DNA from: Campylobacterales bacterium
GTDB lineage: Bacteria > Campylobacterota > Campylobacteria > Campylobacterales > QNZT01
Assembly (NCBI GenBank): GCA_024278835.1
Contig: JAJRSK010000029.1
Location: forward strand, 1 to 64,000
Direction of reading: 5' to 3'
Length of the DNA stretch: 64,000 nucleotides
Positions 52,248 through 61,129 of this stretch are shown piece after piece (positions within the stretch are counted from its first letter, which is position 1; each line of letters starts with the position of its first letter). The notes under the pieces are model-generated. The model did not search any database. It saw only the letters and a program-made list of their open reading frames with translations, and was not told the origin of the DNA. Made by a program: the position numbers and the translations under genes.

Positions 52248-52807
52248 GGGCGTTTTTTAGTCACTTTAGAGAAATAAAACCACAGAGTACCTAACAAGGT
52301 AAATAAGATAATAGGCAATATCCATGGATTAGACTTCACATAAGCAAAGGCATTGACTATCTGCTCACCACCATAGTAACTCAAAAGTCCAAAAAAGAGT
52401 GCAAAGAGTATGGAAGCAAAGATATTTAAGATACCAAATCTCACAAATGAGTACTTCGTCAATCCTATCGCTATGGGCACAAGTGTCTTGACACCATAGA
52501 TATACTTTTGTATAAAGATTACCCAGTCACCATACTTTTTTATCAGCACATGTGAAAGTGCAAATTTTCTTCTATGATTCTTCATATAAGGAGCTGTAAA
52601 AGATTTGTTATATCGTGCCATATAAAAGAGAAACATATCCCCTATATAATTAGCAGTCGCGGCTATCATGATAGAAAGGGTGATATCCATCTTGCCCATG
52701 TAGGAGAGAGCCCCAGCAGCAACAAGCCCAAAAAAACCTCCACCAAAGGAGTAGAGGAAAAGCGCGATATACCCATACGTTGAAAGAGAGGATAAAAGAT
52801 CTTCCAT
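52244..52807 (-). CDS. DedA-family membrane protein
   Basis: 187 residues with several hydrophobic segments (YGYIALFLYSFGGGFFGLVA, FGILNIFASILFALFFGLLS, NPWILPIILFTLLGTLWFYF). The middle (ATANYIGDMFLFYMARY, KYGDWVIFIQKYIYGVKTLV) fits the DedA/SNARE-associated family, which includes undecaprenyl-phosphate and phospholipid flippases. It follows the SYLF gene with no gap. The TATCATGATA copy at 52664 codes IMI. Confidence 0.85.
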   Translation of the reverse strand: MEDLLSSLSTYGYIALFLYSFGGGFFGLVAAGALSYMGKMDITLSIMIAATANYIGDMFLFYMARYNKSFTAPYMKNHRRKFALSHVLIKKYGDWVIFIQKYIYGVKTLVPIAIGLTKYSFVRFGILNIFASILFALFFGLLSYYGGEQIVNAFAYVKSNPWILPIILFTLLGTLWFYFSKVTKKRP

Positions 52808-53476
52808 CTAGTTTCCGTTAAAGATACGCGCTAAGGTCTTAGCAACCGGCGGTACTGTCACATCATAATTATTGAAGATATCCGTTGGTGAAATCTCTTT
52901 ACCATAAAATCGGGTGTTTGCCCCCTCATCTACCATCAAAGAACTCCCAGCCAATGAGACACCAGCATAAAGCCCTTTGGTCATCGCATAGGTATACACT
53001 TCTTGTTGAAAAAAGATATCACCGTTCACTCCCACTTCACGCCCCACAGGTCCCGCTGCAACAGAGGCATCTATCCCAAGCGTTAACTTAGAGGTGATCA
53101 ATCCATCCACTGCTTTTTTGGTTTTAAATGCTAACACTAAGTCGCTAGAACTAGCCCCCAACTGAAACCCCACACTCCCCTCCATCAAGGTGATAAAAAC
53201 AGGATTCCCCCAGTTGCCCTCATCATTCTTGATGCAAATAACACCATTGCCATATTGCCCACCAAAGATAAATCCTACTTTATATGTAGTATGGATGATG
53301 GCGATGGCATAGGCTTCTTTAAAAAGAATGGGAGGTATGGCATTTTCTGGAAGATGGAGTAAGTCTTTCAATGTCTTGGCTGATTCTAAGACCTTTAAAT
53401 CTTCACTTTTACCAGCATGTAAACTACTCATCGAGACTACAAAAGCCAAGAGTATTACTAATATTTTCTTTTTCAT
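52808..53476 (-). CDS. SYLF (YSC84) domain lipid-binding protein
   Basis: 222 residues. Sec signal peptide (KKKILVILLAFVVSMSSLHA), then the SYLF domain: AIPPILFKEAYAIAIIHTTY, KVGFIFGGQYGNGVI, GNWGNPVFITLMEGSVGFQL, GASSSDLVLAFKTKKAVDGL. YSC84/SYLF proteins bind phosphoinositides in eukaryotes; in bacteria they are exported and poorly known. It overlaps the ABC exporter gene by four bases, suggesting an envelope-lipid role together with it and DedA. Confidence 0.88.
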   Translation of the reverse strand: MKKKILVILLAFVVSMSSLHAGKSEDLKVLESAKTLKDLLHLPENAIPPILFKEAYAIAIIHTTYKVGFIFGGQYGNGVICIKNDEGNWGNPVFITLMEGSVGFQLGASSSDLVLAFKTKKAVDGLITSKLTLGIDASVAAGPVGREVGVNGDIFFQQEVYTYAMTKGLYAGVSLAGSSLMVDEGANTRFYGKEISPTDIFNNYDVTVPPVAKTLARIFNGN

Positions 53477-55248
53477 TTTTTTCCTTTGTTGACATACTCA
53501 GCAAACTTCCCATTTTGGGCTAAAAGTATCTCATATTGACCTTCTTCAATGATACGCCCTTTATCCAATACATAGATATAGTCTGCTTGGGTAATAGTCG
53601 AGAGTCGATGTGCGATAATTATAGTAGTTCTTTCTTTTAAGAAAGTTGATAACTCTGAAAATAGCGTCTCTTCCGTGTTCACATCCAGTGAGGAGGTGGA
53701 CTCATCTAAAATGACCACATTTGGATTGGCAATCAGCATCCTGGCGATAGAGAGACGTTGGCGTTGCCCACCAGAGAGTTTTACCCCATTTTTTCCGACA
53801 ATTGTATCTACCTTTTTATCCAATCCCGCGATAAAATTATCCAACTGCGCCACATGTATCGCCTGTTTTAGATGCGCTTCATCTACCTCTTTTCCAAAGG
53901 TAAGGTTATAGCGGATGGTGTTGTTAAAAAGCATGGGTGATTGTAAGACTAAAAAGACATTCTCACGTATCACATCAAGCCCGATTTCTTTATAGTTTAT
54001 CCCATCAAACAGTATCTCTCCCTCTTGCGGCTGATAAAAGCCCACTAAGAGTTGTGCTAAAGTTGTTTTACCACTTCCTGTCTCTCCTACGATGGCTATC
54101 TTTTGACCCTTTTTGGCTTTGATATTGATAGCATTGAGAGAGTATTTTCCCTCCTCATAAGAGAAGTTGAGATTTTTCAATTCTATACTGTTGCTACTAG
54201 TACCTTTAAAAGGATTTTTTTCATGAGGATAGACAGGCTCTTTTTTCATAGCAAATACTGCATTGATTCTCTCTAATGCTGCTTGTGCGTTATGATAAGC
54301 ATACTGAATAGAGATGATTTCTTGCAAAGGATTCATGATAACCCAGAGATATCCAAACATCGCCAGCATCATCCCAATAGTCAAATCCCGATACTCCACC
54401 GATAAGACACCGGCTGAGCGAAACACTTCAAAAGCCCCTAAAAATAGGAAAAAAGAGAACATCATCGCCACTTCATTTTTGAACTTAAAGTTGATAGCCG
54501 CGTCTTTCATCGCCTCTGCTTGAGATTCTAACTTTTGCACAAAAACATTCTCTTGATTGCTCGCTTTGACTTGCCAATAGAGATCTAAATTTTCGCCCAA
54601 GTCTTCTTGAAATTCTGCTATTTTTTTATTTTCTCTTTTTTTTAGTTTGCCGACATTTCGGGCTATCTTTTTCGTGATATAAGCGATAACTGGTGTCACC
54701 AAAAGTATAAAAAGCCCCAATTGCCAGTTGAGCCAAAGCAACATCGACGCGATACCGATAACTGTCATGATAGAGATGATAAAGCGACTCACAGAGACCC
54801 CTAAAAAGTTATCTATCGTCGCTACATCCACGACAAGCAGTGAGTTCATTTTGCCTGAGCCAAAGTTTTCATACTCAGAAAGTGACGTTTTTGCGATATG
54901 ATTTAATAAATCTTTTTGTATCTTAAAAGTCACATTTTTAGAAATCTTGGTGAAGTACCAATTTTGAAAGACATTCAATATAAAAAATAGCGCACGAAAA
55001 CATATAGAAGCAATAAGCGCGATAAAGACATAAAAATACGCCTCATGAGGAGGTGCAAAAAGCGTGTTTATAGACTCTATCATGATAGCAGGTTTCTCTA
55101 GCAATATCTCATCGATAAGATAGGGAATAAGCAAGGGAATAGGAAGCGAAACTAAGACCGCAAGGATGGCGATAATGTTAGCAAGAATCAACTCTCTTTT
55201 ATAAGTAAAGACTTCTTGGAAAATATTTTTAAATGTGTACTTTTGCAT
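53473..55248 (-). CDS. ABC exporter, fused permease-ATPase (MsbA-like)
   Basis: 591 residues: six-TM ABC1 domain (about 15-310) and an NBD (about 345-590). Walker A GETGSGKTT, Q-loop VFLVLQSPMLF, signature LSGGQRQRLSIAR, Walker B NVVILDESTSSLD, H-loop IIIAHRLSTI. A homodimeric exporter is expected; substrate unknown, possibly a lipid or glycolipid given the SYLF, DedA and GT2 partners. First gene of the operon. A TATCATGATA copy at 55078 lies in the early TM region. Confidence 0.9.
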   Translation of the reverse strand: MQKYTFKNIFQEVFTYKRELILANIIAILAVLVSLPIPLLIPYLIDEILLEKPAIMIESINTLFAPPHEAYFYVFIALIASICFRALFFILNVFQNWYFTKISKNVTFKIQKDLLNHIAKTSLSEYENFGSGKMNSLLVVDVATIDNFLGVSVSRFIISIMTVIGIASMLLWLNWQLGLFILLVTPVIAYITKKIARNVGKLKKRENKKIAEFQEDLGENLDLYWQVKASNQENVFVQKLESQAEAMKDAAINFKFKNEVAMMFSFFLFLGAFEVFRSAGVLSVEYRDLTIGMMLAMFGYLWVIMNPLQEIISIQYAYHNAQAALERINAVFAMKKEPVYPHEKNPFKGTSSNSIELKNLNFSYEEGKYSLNAINIKAKKGQKIAIVGETGSGKTTLAQLLVGFYQPQEGEILFDGINYKEIGLDVIRENVFLVLQSPMLFNNTIRYNLTFGKEVDEAHLKQAIHVAQLDNFIAGLDKKVDTIVGKNGVKLSGGQRQRLSIARMLIANPNVVILDESTSSLDVNTEETLFSELSTFLKERTTIIIAHRLSTITQADYIYVLDKGRIIEEGQYEILLAQNGKFAEYVNKGKK

Positions 55249-55284
55249 AGGGGTATTGTAGCTAAAATTTATGAACGAAGACTA

Positions 55285-55659
55285 TTATTGAATATCATCC
55301 AACATTTTTTTTGTCACAGTAAGCAAGTGTGGCAAATGTGCTTCACATATATTGAAAATCGTTTCTGCATCCATATTAAAATAATGGTGAGACAAAACAT
55401 CTCTTACCCCTTTAACATTTTTCCACTCAATATCTCTATAGTTTTGTAGAAGGTTATGTTGCGTTAATTTGTCAATATTTTTAAATCCTTCTCCAATGGC
55501 AATCAAACGCATCGAAATACTATCTAGTTTTAAAAGTCCTTCATCATCTCATAAAAAAGTATCAGAAGAAGACACTGTTTCAAAACGCTTCAAAATCAAT
55601 TCGATTAAAAAGAGGATGTCTTCTAGCGCAGAAATAATCATCAAGTTTTTATCAGACAT
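55285..55659 (-). pseudogene. hepT: HepT-like toxin with in-frame nonsense codon
   Basis: The full frame from ATG 55659 reads MSDKNLMIISALEDILFLIE and on to codon 36, then TGA at complement 55549-55551 (codon 37), and continues in the same frame DDEGLLKLDSISMRLIAIGE to the normal end. It would be 124 residues, a normal HepT length. The HEPN RNase motif is intact (RDVLSHHYF, R-x4-6-H). A restart at ATG 55512 would give only 75 residues. The start overlaps the mntA stop by eight bases. A nonsense-inactivated toxin beside an intact antitoxin is a typical decay state. Confidence 0.8.
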
Positions 55660-55939
55660 AGACGATATCCTTTTGAATCATCTTCAAGAAAAAAGGTTTC
55701 ATATGTTTATGTTCTCTTACGATATCAACACTTTGGTTTAAATCTTCCTCTATTTTAAGTTTCAATCCTACCATATCTAACAAATCAGGTTTCATCTTAA
55801 CAAAGATATCAATATCACTACTTTCAGTTGCTTCATCCCGTGCATAGCTACCAAAAAGACCAATCTCTTCAACATCATAACGCTCTGCAAACTCATCCCG
55901 ATGTTGAAGCAAATAATCTAAAATATATGCCTTTGTCAT
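55652..55939 (-). CDS. mntA: MntA-type nucleotidyltransferase antitoxin
   Basis: 95 residues with the minimal nucleotidyltransferase signature GLFGSYARDEATESSDIDIF (GSx10DxD). MntA antitoxins AMPylate the HEPN toxin HepT to silence it. It overlaps hepT by eight bases. The gene is intact while its partner has a stop codon. Confidence 0.88.
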   Translation of the reverse strand: MTKAYILDYLLQHRDEFAERYDVEEIGLFGSYARDEATESSDIDIFVKMKPDLLDMVGLKLKIEEDLNQSVDIVREHKHMKPFFLKMIQKDIVYV

Positions 55940-56095
55940 AGATTTTCCTTCTCATACTAACTTTTATCTTCTATTATTATACACTATTTTACAAGTATAT
56001 ACTACACTATAATGAACCCATAAATCGAACCACTAAAAACAACTTTCTTATTTCAAGATGATAAAATAAAAGCATAGAAAGTAAGGAAAGATAAA

Positions 56096-56472
56096 ATGAG
56101 CGTAAAGAGAAAAAGTTATAGTGCTGATTTGGGGCTGCCCCTTGAGGGTACAAGGCAAAATTAGTGCTTGAAGTTTTAGAGGGCGAAAAGACAATTAATG
56201 AGATAGCAACTAAATATGAAGTATTGCCAATAAGTTTAACAAACTGGAAAAAACAGTTTTTGGAAAATATGTCATTGGCATTTGATAAAAGTACTGTAGT
56301 CAAAGAATATAAAGATGAGATAGAAGCCTTAAAAAAGTCAAAAGACTCTATTGCAAAAAAACTAGGAGAAACGATTGTGGAAAAGGAATTTTTAGAGGGA
56401 AAGCTCGTCAAGAACGCTATGAAAAGTGGAATAATGTTAAAGTCGCTTCTTAGTTTTATTAAGGGGTTTTAA
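56096..56472 (+). pseudogene. IS3-family transposase OrfA, disrupted by a 20-bp insert
   Basis: ATG 56096 reads SVKRKSYSAD, the usual IS3 OrfA start, then is broken by 20 GC-rich bases (56131-56150) that shift the frame to a stop. From 56161 the OrfA frame resumes: VLEVLEGEKTINEIATKYEV, LPISLTNWKKQFLENM (helix-turn-helix), then the coiled coil KEYKDEIEALKKSKDSIAKK. OrfA binds the IS ends. Its OrfB partner would follow directly, but the DUF4405 gene lies in between. Confidence 0.85.
56131..56150 (-). repeat. GC-rich mini-insert 1 in the IS3 orfA
   Basis: GGGGCTGCCCCTTGAGGGTA lies between GATTT and CAAGGCAAAA, where an intact OrfA would read DFKAKL. Its reverse complement (TACCCTCAAGGGGC...) resembles the inserts at 57609 and 57966. 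Confidence 0.55.
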
Positions 56473-56557
56473 AGATGGAAACTGTTACCTTTTAGAGTAC
56501 CATAGAGCCTAACAGTCCTAATATTATTTTTTGTATATTGATTCTATTCCTTTTATC

Positions 56558-57370
56558 TTACTCTACCTGTGAAGCCAATAGCATATTGTAAAGCTTTGCA
56601 GGGTGTAGATTATAGTTTTTTGATATTTTTTTAAAGGGTGTATCTTTATCTACTTTAATATCATAACTTTGTAGGTGGGATAATGCCCTAAAAATATCTA
56701 TATCATAAGTATCTGCCAGTGTAGCAAGACTCTTATGGGCGATACCTACAGGTAAATCTGTAGGCAAAGAGGGGTTCCTACCCAGCCGTTTGATGTGCGT
56801 ATAGAGATCTTTTGCAGAGATACCATTAATAGAGGCTATTTGCTTGAGAGATTGTCTGTCTGAGGTTATCTCTATATGCTCTTTTTTCAATACTTGCATC
56901 GCATCATCTTGACGAATACCCAATATAATACAAAAGTCTCTAAGTGTTGCTTCTTCTGCATACGCAAATGGTGGGGTATCTTCTTTTATATTGATAGCTT
57001 TGATACCATTACCTACATTGACCATAAAGCTAAAAGGCAATACCATCCATATCGTACCCGCCATAAATGCAGATATCAGCAGCAAAGAGTAGTTAAACTC
57101 TTTAGTAAAAAGTACCCACTCCTTTTTCACTTTGAGATAGTTTTTGATAGGTTTCCAATTATAGTAGATGTGCCATACCAAAAAAATTAGAAACAATAGT
57201 CCTAAATTGATATGTAGATTATCCCACTGCTGTTTATCTAGCCATAAAAAACTCCAGTTACTCCAGTCTGTCACACGTCTGTCTGCAATAAAATAGAGCA
57301 CACCACTAGAGAGTAACATGATTATAAAGGTTAGCCCAAGGCTTAGAGAAACAAAACGTTGATACTTCAT
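56558..57370 (-). CDS. DUF4405 membrane protein
   Basis: 270 residues. TM1 at about 8-30 (LSLGLTFIIMLLSSGVLYFI), TM2 with two His (NLHINLGLLFLIFLVWHIYY), TM3 (LLLISAFMAGTIWMVLPFSF), then a soluble C-terminal region of about 150 residues with repeated helical motifs (LKQIASINGISAKDLYTHIK, FKKISKNYNLHPAKLYNML). The paired His in TM2 fit DUF4405/cytochrome b561-like haem proteins; the C-terminal repeats look like small LysM- or HTH-like modules and are unassigned. It lies between two halves of a dead IS3 element, in the opposite direction. Confidence 0.75.
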   Translation of the reverse strand: MKYQRFVSLSLGLTFIIMLLSSGVLYFIADRRVTDWSNWSFLWLDKQQWDNLHINLGLLFLIFLVWHIYYNWKPIKNYLKVKKEWVLFTKEFNYSLLLISAFMAGTIWMVLPFSFMVNVGNGIKAINIKEDTPPFAYAEEATLRDFCIILGIRQDDAMQVLKKEHIEITSDRQSLKQIASINGISAKDLYTHIKRLGRNPSLPTDLPVGIAHKSLATLADTYDIDIFRALSHLQSYDIKVDKDTPFKKISKNYNLHPAKLYNMLLASQVE

Positions 57371-57423
57371 AAAACTCCTAAAAAACTCATTATTTTATAA
57401 TGTATAAAATAGCTATGTGCATA

Positions 57424-57514
57424 TGTCGGAGTATCCGGACACCTCTGCCGATTCAAATCGGACAGTCTAAACAGAGATATTTTCTATGATGGTATTTTAG
57501 CATAAGTGTCCGAA
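57424..57514. promoter_or_regulatory. TGTCCG-rich palindromic region upstream of the DUF4405 gene
   Basis: Repeated TGTCCG half-sites: TCCGGACA (57434-57441), ATCGGACA (57457-57464), TGTCCGAA (57507-57514), and a near copy TGTCGGA at 57424. CCGAT/ATCGG (57448-57461) can form a small stem. It could be operator sites or an IS/MITE end. About 160 bases here hold no gene. Confidence 0.35.
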
Positions 57515-57608
57515 TGATTTCTTAAACTTCATGATTTTGGATAGTAGATTTAAGTTCTTTAGGAATGATGCAGGACAAGTAATCATTGATAGGAACAATA
57601 AAGTATGG

Positions 57609-57644
57609 CACCCCAAGAGTATTTCTTCGCCTATGCTCAGGGAA
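57609..57644 (+). repeat. GC-rich mini-insert 2 in IS3 orfB
   Basis: 36 bases, in frame, between TGG (57606-57608) and AGTACT where an intact OrfB reads W-S-T-DITYI. It begins CACCCCAAGAG and resembles the reverse complements of the other two inserts. Confidence 0.5.
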
Positions 57645-57965
57645 AGTACTGATATTACCTATATAAAACTAGAAAAAGGCTTTGTATATTTAGCAGCAAT
57701 AATTGATTGGCACTCAAAGAAAATACCTTCTTGGAAACTTTCAAATACTATGGATATTACATTGGTTACAGATGTACTAAAAGAAGCCCTTGTATCCTAT
57801 CCTAGGCCTGAGATATTCAACACAGATCAAGGCAGTCAATATACTGCAAAGGAACATGATATTCAAATCTCAATGGATGGAAAAGGTAGAGCGACAGATA
57901 ATATTTGCATTGAGAGATTCTGGCGAACAATTAAGTATGAAGAGATTTATCTCAACGAGTACGCC

Positions 57966-57998
57966 CGACCGCAGGGACAAGTGCCTTTAGGGTGCAAA
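57966..57998 (-). repeat. GC-rich mini-insert 3 in IS3 orfB
   Basis: 33 bases, in frame, after NEYA. The plus strand reads CGACCGCAGGGACAAG then TGCCTTTAGGGTGCAAA; its core TGCC..TT.AGGGT.CAA is shared with insert 1. Confidence 0.5.
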
Positions 57999-58251
57999 AA
58001 TGTAAAAGTACTTAGTTAGAAAAGCTATAGAAAACTACATCATGAAATACAACACAAGAAGATTACATTCAGCTATAGATTATCAAACACCTAATGAAGT
58101 ATATTATCAAGGTGTTAATAATTTAGACCCAAAAGGAGTAAAATTGTTACCAAAAGCGTCATCGTGAGGTGAAATAAGGAAACTTGTTTTACTAATCTGA
58201 AATTTGGGGAGCATTTTTCTCTTCTTAGTAAAAGTTTGAGGTACAATTGCC

Positions 58252-58257
58252 TATAAT
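58252..58257 (+). promoter_or_regulatory. -10 box of the DUF2130 gene
   Basis: TATAAT, followed by SD AAGG at 58282-58285, eight bases before ATG 58294. Confidence 0.55.
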
Positions 58258-58293
58258 AAATCACATATCTAAACTACGACCAAGGGTTCACTC

Positions 58294-59562
58294 ATGACAA
58301 ACCAAACCATCACCTGCCCCAACTGTGCCACTGAGATAGATATCAGCGAAAGCCTTTATGCTAAGCTAGAACAAAAAGCCAAGCAAGAGCTACAAAATGA
58401 AATCAACCAACATCGTGGCAAGTATCAAGAAGCCATGAAGAGTCTCAAAGCTAAAGAAGAATCGATAAAAGAACAAGCACAGAAATTTGACAAAGAGCTT
58501 CAAAAGGCGACTGACGTCAAGGTTGAAGCAGAGTTAAAGGTCGCAAAAAACAAGCTAGAACAAGAACTCAAAGAAAAAATAAGCTCTGAAACAGACGAGC
58601 AACTGACACTCCTACAAAAAGAGTTAGCCCAAAAATCAATCCAAGTAAAAGAGCTCAACGCGTCTAAAGCAATGATTGAACAACTTAAGCGTGAAAAAGA
58701 TGAGATGGAATCTAGCATCAAGCTAAAAGCTGAGTTAGCCATGAATGAAACACTAAAACTAGAAAAAGAAAAAATATTAAAAACACTTGACGAATCCAAT
58801 GCCCTCAAACTCAAAGAAAAAGATGAGCAGATGGAACAACTTAAGCGTGCTTTAGAAGATGCCAAACGAAAAGCAGAACAAGGAAGTCAACAAATTCAAG
58901 GAGAGGCACAAGAGTTGGCTATCGAAACTTGGCTTTCAACACAGTTTCCTTTTGATAGCATTGATGAAGTGAAAAAAGGGGCTTTTGGGGCTGATTGTGT
59001 GCAAGTGATTCATACCAGAGAATTACAAAACTGTGGCGTACTTTGTTATGAGAGTAAAAATGCCAAAACATGGTCAACAGAATGGGTGAATAAACTCAAA
59101 CAAGATATGCTTAAAGTCTCCGCAGATATCGGTGTTTTAGTTACAACTGTGATGCCTAATGGGATGGAGCGTATGGGCTTTGTCGATGGTGTGTGGGTCT
59201 GTTCTTTGGATGAGTTTAAAGGTTCTTCTTCTCTTCTACGTGAAAGTCTCATCCGCGTGCATAAAAGCGTACAAAAAGAGGAAAACAAGGCAGACAAAAT
59301 GACGCTACTTTACAACTACCTAGGTAGTAATGAATTTTCTATGCAACTAAACTCTATCGTAGATGGCTTTGTCAAAATGCAAGAAGAACTTGATAAAGAA
59401 CGTCGTTCTCTCATGGCGTCGTGGAAACGCCGTCAAAAACTAATCGATGGAGTCTTGATGAATACTACTGAGATGTATGGCTCTCTACAAGGCATCGCTG
59501 GAAACTCCATCGCACATATCACAGCACTTGAACTTCCTTACATGGACGAGGAAGAATCTTAG
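58294..59562 (+). CDS. DUF2130 protein with zinc ribbon and coiled coil
   Basis: 422 residues. An N-terminal CPNCATEIDI half zinc ribbon, a long coiled coil (about 25-205), then the DUF2130 domain (about 210-360) with ELAIETWLSTQFPFDSIDEV, KKGAFGADCVQVI, CYESKNAKTWSTEWVNKLKQ. That block has a restriction-endonuclease-like look (D...ExK in GADCVQ...CYESKNAK). The function of the family is not established. The next gene begins directly at its stop. Confidence 0.8.
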   Translation: MTNQTITCPNCATEIDISESLYAKLEQKAKQELQNEINQHRGKYQEAMKSLKAKEESIKEQAQKFDKELQKATDVKVEAELKVAKNKLEQELKEKISSETDEQLTLLQKELAQKSIQVKELNASKAMIEQLKREKDEMESSIKLKAELAMNETLKLEKEKILKTLDESNALKLKEKDEQMEQLKRALEDAKRKAEQGSQQIQGEAQELAIETWLSTQFPFDSIDEVKKGAFGADCVQVIHTRELQNCGVLCYESKNAKTWSTEWVNKLKQDMLKVSADIGVLVTTVMPNGMERMGFVDGVWVCSLDEFKGSSSLLRESLIRVHKSVQKEENKADKMTLLYNYLGSNEFSMQLNSIVDGFVKMQEELDKERRSLMASWKRRQKLIDGVLMNTTEMYGSLQGIAGNSIAHITALELPYMDEEES

Positions 59563-60261
59563 ATGCTAAGGCTATCTTTACTCCTCAGCCTCATCCTATT
59601 TTTTAGCGCTTGTAGCAGGTATCAACCGACTAAAGTACCTAAAAAAATTGTTTCTATGCTGAAAGAAAGAACATTGGAAGATATCGGTGCAAAGATGGGA
59701 GACCCTATCTATATACGTATCTTTAAAGAGGAAAAAAGTCTGGAACTATGGGTAAAAGTAGAGGAAAAATTTAAACACTACAAAACTTATCCTATCCAAA
59801 GAACATCTGGAAAACTAGGTCCAAAACAGAGAGATGGTGATAGACAAAATCCAGAAGGTATCTATGTCATCAATAAAAGCAATCTCAACCCCTTTAGCAA
59901 GTATCATCTTGCCATGAACATCGGCTATCCAAACCGCCTAGATAGAAACCAAAAACGCACAGGCGATGCTATCATGATACATGGTGGATGCAAATCTATC
60001 GGTTGTTTTGCCATGGGAGACCCAAATATAGAAGAGATATATACTCTCGCCTATAATGCTCTTGACAATGGACAAAAGTTCTTTTACCTAGCCATCTATC
60101 CTTTCAAGATGAAAGAAGAAAATCTTAAAAGATATGAGAATGTATCATGGTTCCCTTTTTGGCAAAACCTTAAGGAGGGATATGAACTTTTTAACAAAGA
60201 AAAAATACCTCCCAAAGTTACCGTCAAGGGTAAAAGATATATCTTTAAAACCTCGCTTTAA
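59563..60261 (+). CDS. YafK-like L,D-transpeptidase domain lipoprotein
   Basis: 232 residues. Lipoprotein signal LLLSLILFFSACS. The catalytic block IMIHGGCKSIGCFAMGD has the Cys of the YkuD fold; RDGDRQNPEGIYVINKSNLN is the substrate-side motif of the YafK family. Relatives include YafK/DpaA, which cleaves Lpp from peptidoglycan, and Csd6 of Helicobacter, which trims peptides to shape cells. Acts in the periplasm. Immediately downstream of DUF2130, converging with the phosphoesterase. Confidence 0.88.
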   Translation: MLRLSLLLSLILFFSACSRYQPTKVPKKIVSMLKERTLEDIGAKMGDPIYIRIFKEEKSLELWVKVEEKFKHYKTYPIQRTSGKLGPKQRDGDRQNPEGIYVINKSNLNPFSKYHLAMNIGYPNRLDRNQKRTGDAIMIHGGCKSIGCFAMGDPNIEEIYTLAYNALDNGQKFFYLAIYPFKMKEENLKRYENVSWFPFWQNLKEGYELFNKEKIPPKVTVKGKRYIFKTSL

Positions 60262-60263
60262 CG

Positions 60264-61118
60264 CTAGGCCGTGTAAATCAACTTTTCAAGGATCTCTTTA
60301 CCTGAAAGTTCTATATAACGCATCGGGTATTGGTGCTCATCAAGTGGGCGTATAAAACCTCTTGTGACTATCACTTTTGTTCCTTGTATCTGTGTGACGG
60401 AGTCGATATGCTTGTGTCCAGAGAGCGTTAAAAGTAAATTTTCATTAGAAAACAATCTCTTTAGTACCTCTTTTGTGTTACCCAAGACATACTTATGTAA
60501 GTCTTTCTCCTCTGTGCCACCCCAGTAGTTTGTATAGGGATGGTGATTGAGTATGAGGGTTGGCTTTTTGTTTGCCATCATGCCCTCAGCAAACTTCATC
60601 GTCTCCTCCGTATACATGCCATTGTTATGCCCATCGATGCAAGAGTCAAGACCTAGTATCTGGAAACCTTTTTTTTCAATCACCCAGTCATTGCCCACGA
60701 CTTTCATCCCTTCTTGCTTATAAAAGAGCGATTTATAAGTATCAAAACCTACCCCATAGCCATCCCCAAGTGGTGAAGATTCTTTATTGCCTCGCACCAG
60801 ATAATAGGGACAATGTAACTTGGAAACTAACGATTTAAAAACTTCTGAATCTTTTCCACCTTCGATATTGTTGTTATAGTTATCACCACCAAAAAGGACA
60901 AAATCCAACTCTTGATACTCTTTGTTGATAAAAGAAACCATGCGTTTTATCGCATCCACGCTCTTTTGGACATCTAAATCCATATGAGAATCTGTCACAT
61001 GGATAAACTTTAAACTCTCTTGCTTTGCACCTTCACTTGCACTTGCCACAAGTGGTAGTGCACTCAGAGCCGCTGTCGTTTTTAAAAAGTTTCTTCTTGT
61101 CATTTTCTGCATCTTCAT
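60264..61118 (-). CDS. Tat-exported calcineurin-like phosphoesterase
   Basis: 284 residues. Tat signal TRRNFLKTTAALSALPLVAS. Metal motifs: HVTDSHMD, FVLFGGDNYNN, RGNKESS (GNxE in place of the usual GNHD), LILNHHPY and LTLSGHKHIDS. It is a periplasmic metallophosphoesterase; the substrate is unknown. GNK at the catalytic GNH position is unusual and worth noting. It lies 11 bases after the upstream unknown gene, probably in one operon. Confidence 0.85.
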   Translation of the reverse strand: MKMQKMTRRNFLKTTAALSALPLVASASEGAKQESLKFIHVTDSHMDLDVQKSVDAIKRMVSFINKEYQELDFVLFGGDNYNNNIEGGKDSEVFKSLVSKLHCPYYLVRGNKESSPLGDGYGVGFDTYKSLFYKQEGMKVVGNDWVIEKKGFQILGLDSCIDGHNNGMYTEETMKFAEGMMANKKPTLILNHHPYTNYWGGTEEKDLHKYVLGNTKEVLKRLFSNENLLLTLSGHKHIDSVTQIQGTKVIVTRGFIRPLDEHQYPMRYIELSGKEILEKLIYTA

Positions 61119-61129
61119 CCTTTATGAAT

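Larger units (their letters stand above)
57531..58167 (+). pseudogene. IS3-family transposase OrfB, truncated and interrupted
   Basis: The rve integrase core is recognisable: DITYIKLEKGFVYLAAIIDW, EIFNTDQGSQYTAKE, and NICIERFWRTIKYEEIYLNE, giving the DDE triad. The N-terminal half is missing. Two in-frame GC-richer inserts interrupt it (57609-57644 and 57966-57998). A TTAG duplication at 58012-58019 then shifts the frame to a stop at 58017. The last part (KAIENYIMKYNTRRLHSAID, ending at 58167) is out of frame. Not functional. Confidence 0.85.
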
